DNA of 64,000 bases, taken from assembly GCA_044507775.1 (NCBI GenBank), contig JBIQIY010000005.1, forward strand, positions 1 to 64,000, in the 5' to 3' direction. The translations under genes were made by a program, and so were the position numbers. Below the pieces are notes generated by a model. It was given only the letters and a program-made list of their open reading frames with translations, ran no database searches and was not told where the DNA came from. The stretch comes from Chryseosolibacter sp044507775. Lineage in GTDB: Bacteria; Bacteroidota; Bacteroidia; Cytophagales; Cyclobacteriaceae. The number at the start of each line of letters is the position of its first letter. The stretch's first letter is position 1. Positions 62,601 to 64,000 of this stretch are shown here, piece by piece.

Positions 62601-64000
62601 GTTCTTCATTCGTACTCAGCGGCACCTGGCCTGTGATGACCGGAGCATCGTTTACCGGCGTCACCATTACCGTCAAATTGAATACTGCGCTCGTGGCTGA
62701 TCCGTCGCTCACCTGTACCGGGACGGTGAGGGTACCGTTGAAGTTGGTCGCGGGCCGGATTGTGTTTCCAGTAGCCGTATAGTTGGTTCCCTGCAAAACG
62801 GAGAGCGTGAAGCCCGTCGTGTTGTCAGGATCAGAGACGTTGACGTGTGAGATCAGGATGTTCACGGGCTCGTCTTCGTTCGTCGTGATGGCGGTTTTTT
62901 GCGACGTGATCACGGGCGCATCATTGACCGGTGTAACCTCGATCTGCAGCTCGAACACTTCACTATTCGCGATGCCGTCCTGCACGACGACCTTCACGCG
63001 GAGCGTTCCATTGAAATTGAGCTCCGGCACAACGGCACCGTTCGTGTAAACATAATGGTCGCCCGGCAGGACGTTCAGGTTGAATCCCGCGGGGTAGTTG
63101 TTGTCCGGGTCGAAAACGATGAGGTGACTGAACAGAATGGGAATGGCCCGGTCTTCGAGCGTGCTCAGCGGTTGTTGCCCTGTGATCTTCGGAGCATCGT
63201 TGACCGGGTCGACTGTTACCTGAAGATTGAACGGACTGCTGTTGCCCGTTCCGTCAAAGACCCGCACGGGTATTGTCAGTGTTCCGTTGAAGTTCAGATT
63301 TGGGGTGACCGTCGTTCCCGAGAAAGTATAGTTCGCACCCGCTGAAACGATGAGCGAAAATCCTGAGGTGTTATCCGGGTCGGTGAACACGAGGCTCGAA
63401 AGGCTCAGCGTGATGGGAGTGTCCTCCAGTGTGGAGACTGCTTTCTGTGCCGTGATAACGGGAACGTCGTTCATTGGAGTGACTGTTATCTTCACATTGA
63501 AGACGTTGCTGTTAGCGTCGCCGTCATTGACCTGGACGGGCACCTGAAGCACGCCGTTAAAGTCCGCAGCCGGCGTAATGATGTTACCCGAGAATGTATA
63601 GTGTTCGCCGGGTGAGACGATGAGCGAAAATCCGGAGACATCATCAGGATCGGTGATCACCAGGTTAGAGACCTCGAGCGTGATGGGTGTCTCTTCGGGA
63701 GTTGTCAGCGCAACTTGTCCGGTGATCGTCGGCGGGTCGTTCACAGGCGTGATGGTTACCTGGAGGTTGAACGTAGCGCTGTTCGCGGATCCGTCGTTTA
63801 CGCGCACTGGAACGGAGAGGGGTCCCGTGAAGTTTAGCGCGGGCTTGATCGAATTTCCCGTGCGGGTATAATTCGTTCCATCCAGCACTGTCAGTGTGAA
63901 GTCAGCCGGGTATGTATCGTCCGGATCGCTTACGGTGATGTGCGCTGTTGTGATGAGGAGGGTCTCGTCCTCGGGCGAGTTGATCGCGACTTGTCCCGTG
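59644..64000 (-). CDS. Giant tandem-95 repeat T9SS type-B adhesin (5' truncated by window)
   Basis: The frame is open to the window edge, so the N-terminus lies beyond 64000; 1451 residues are visible. From the edge, eight full repeats and one partial repeat of about 95 residues follow the pattern VNDxPVITGQ, then a P-E-D/E-T, DPDN, FTLTV, TGNTITP, FNGTLTVPVQV. Then come cadherin/Ig-like domains with NDAP starts (about 60200-61550), and finally a type-B sorting domain from IPSAFTPNADQIND to the end (VTILR). It is a surface or secreted adhesin of the SprB/RemA-like kind in gliding Bacteroidota; its ligand is unknown. It is paired with PorP/SprF downstream. Confidence 0.93.
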   Translation of the reverse strand, partial: TGQVAINSPEDETLLITTAHITVSDPDDTYPADFTLTVLDGTNYTRTGNSIKPALNFTGPLSVPVRVNDGSANSATFNLQVTITPVNDPPTITGQVALTTPEETPITLEVSNLVITDPDDVSGFSLIVSPGEHYTFSGNIITPAADFNGVLQVPVQVNDGDANSNVFNVKITVTPMNDVPVITAQKAVSTLEDTPITLSLSSLVFTDPDNTSGFSLIVSAGANYTFSGTTVTPNLNFNGTLTIPVRVFDGTGNSSPFNLQVTVDPVNDAPKITGQQPLSTLEDRAIPILFSHLIVFDPDNNYPAGFNLNVLPGDHYVYTNGAVVPELNFNGTLRVKVVVQDGIANSEVFELQIEVTPVNDAPVITSQKTAITTNEDEPVNILISHVNVSDPDNTTGFTLSVLQGTNYTATGNTIRPATNFNGTLTVPVQVSDGSATSAVFNLTVMVTPVNDAPVITGQVPLSTNEEQPLQIQLADLIVTDAESLYPSGFSLTVLAGTNYTVSGNTITPSTNFNGTLSVNVRVNDGAANSAVFGLQVVVNPVNDPPVITAHTSPSTPEETAFTVQLSHLVIADPDNTSGFTLTVSNGVNYTRTGNTITPDKDFNGTLTVPVQVRDAGGLASNSFDLKVLVTPVNDPPVIIGQKILSTGEDVPIVIKPSDLTIQDPDNTSFTVQIQAGSQYTFSGSTVTPQLDFNGTLNVNVKVSDGSALSPTFVLQIQVGDANDPPVITGQMALTVKEDESITLQKGHFTVADPDNTYPADFTLSVLPGTNYTVSGTTVTPNPNYFGSLTVPVNVNDGVNNSAIFNAIITVTAVNDAPSMNDVPNQQVPENSGQHVITLQNISKGPLENSQSLVFIASSGNTSIIDNPTVTYDGTGVTATLTYTVKPNASGVVTITLGAVDNGSPPATYTTSFQIEVMEVNAAPTLNAIGNVIVAEDSQVKEIPLTGITAGVGEIQTLTVTVVTDKPELFDPAPSIQYQSPDNTGVLRLTPKANAFGTATVSVTVTDNGSNISPNVNRVTRSFSFIIESVNDLPVIQSIPVLTGVVGEPYSYEVVVTDVENEAIAFSLPVKPDWMVFVAQGSKGTVSGTPTAGGQQNVSIVATDASNGKATQNYTIDVNTRPTLTTASASVIEDQVLTLPVASVFTDVDGDVMTELKITSIPQHGVVKSGNTEVAPGTPIPASSFGTLVYQPDPDYAGRDTVRLNASDGRHYSLQDTYIAINITAVNDAPVVTFIESDTLAFEVDGQPKNITAEIVIEDPDDVNLKGADIAFTRLTYKRDDDVLLFQNTTTITGTFDPAAGVLVLTGEAPVAEYIAAIRSVQYNYLETVDPVVEQKTITISLTDGKSMGIPKERHLMLMYSFTDLEIPSAFTPNADQINDTWYIAPPGGELSNAVVKVFNHRGVTVYESKGFENPWDGTFKGELLPAGTYFYTIDLKLTNKKTYKGTVTILR

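Noticed and set aside
62167..62700. Plus-strand 177-codon frame opposite the tandem-95 repeats
   Set aside because: Antisense shadow; its apparent repeats mirror the cadherin-like units of the real gene.
1..64000. Prophage, integron or insertion sequence
   Set aside because: No integrase, transposase or phage structural gene is visible on either strand.

Overview
The window looks like chromosomal DNA of a gliding-type Bacteroidota, most likely order Cytophagales. The evidence is: type IX secretion (T9SS) sorting domains on three very large secreted proteins, PorP/SprF-family partners beside two of them, Gln-initiated mature ends after signal peptides, few good Shine-Dalgarno sequences, and two promoter-like sites with the Bacteroidota -7 pattern TAnnTTTG. 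No rRNA, tRNA, CRISPR array, integrase or transposase was seen. A 100-base N run (118-217) shows that this is scaffolded draft sequence.

Positions 1-14 kb are an ordinary housekeeping and metabolic stretch, mostly on the minus strand: a CHAT/TPR protein, a hydroxypyruvate-isomerase-like protein, an RsmB-type rRNA methyltransferase, a Dabb protein, a GNAT / MDR oxidoreductase / flavin-binding trio, branched-chain aminotransferase, a PLP decarboxylase, an OsmC protein and an EEP-family protein. Their intergenic gaps are full of small repeats: 48-bp tandem units, TCCTGAGC-type dispersed repeats, a GCGTAAA heptamer array, REP-like hairpins and a 15-bp inverted repeat.

Positions 14.2-57 kb form one large exopolysaccharide/cell-surface locus. 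It is bracketed by two paralogous, inward-facing two-gene modules, each a stand-alone response-regulator receiver followed by an initiating sugar transferase whose N-terminus looks like a degenerate receiver. Inside are a Wzz/tyrosine-kinase-like protein, a 45-residue membrane protein, a Wzy-like polymerase/ligase, a half-length TolC-like protein, a flippase, five glycosyltransferases of GT2 and GT-C type, a UbiA-type polyprenyl-phosphate phosphoribosyltransferase, a clan-A glycoside hydrolase, and modifying enzymes (pyruvyl transferase, sulfotransferase, acyltransferase 3, sugar epimerase). Four related CE1-like esterases are embedded here. Two are the N-terminal domains of giant T9SS cargo proteins (3109 and 1864 residues) and two are free-standing. 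The 1864-residue protein is followed by a PorP/SprF homologue carrying an unusual C-terminal SPOR-like domain.

Positions 57.2-64 kb hold a second adhesin operon: a cadherin-like tandem-95 repeat giant with a type-B sorting domain that runs off the window end, a PorP/SprF protein, and a PD40/OmpA-like protein. The start and signal peptide of the last are written by two opposed blocks of heptanucleotide repeats.

Read together, the locus probably makes, decorates, exports and trims an acidic, acylated surface polysaccharide, and exposes esterase-bearing adhesins that could act on it. The twin receiver/sugar-transferase modules are the best candidate for an undescribed regulatory arrangement.
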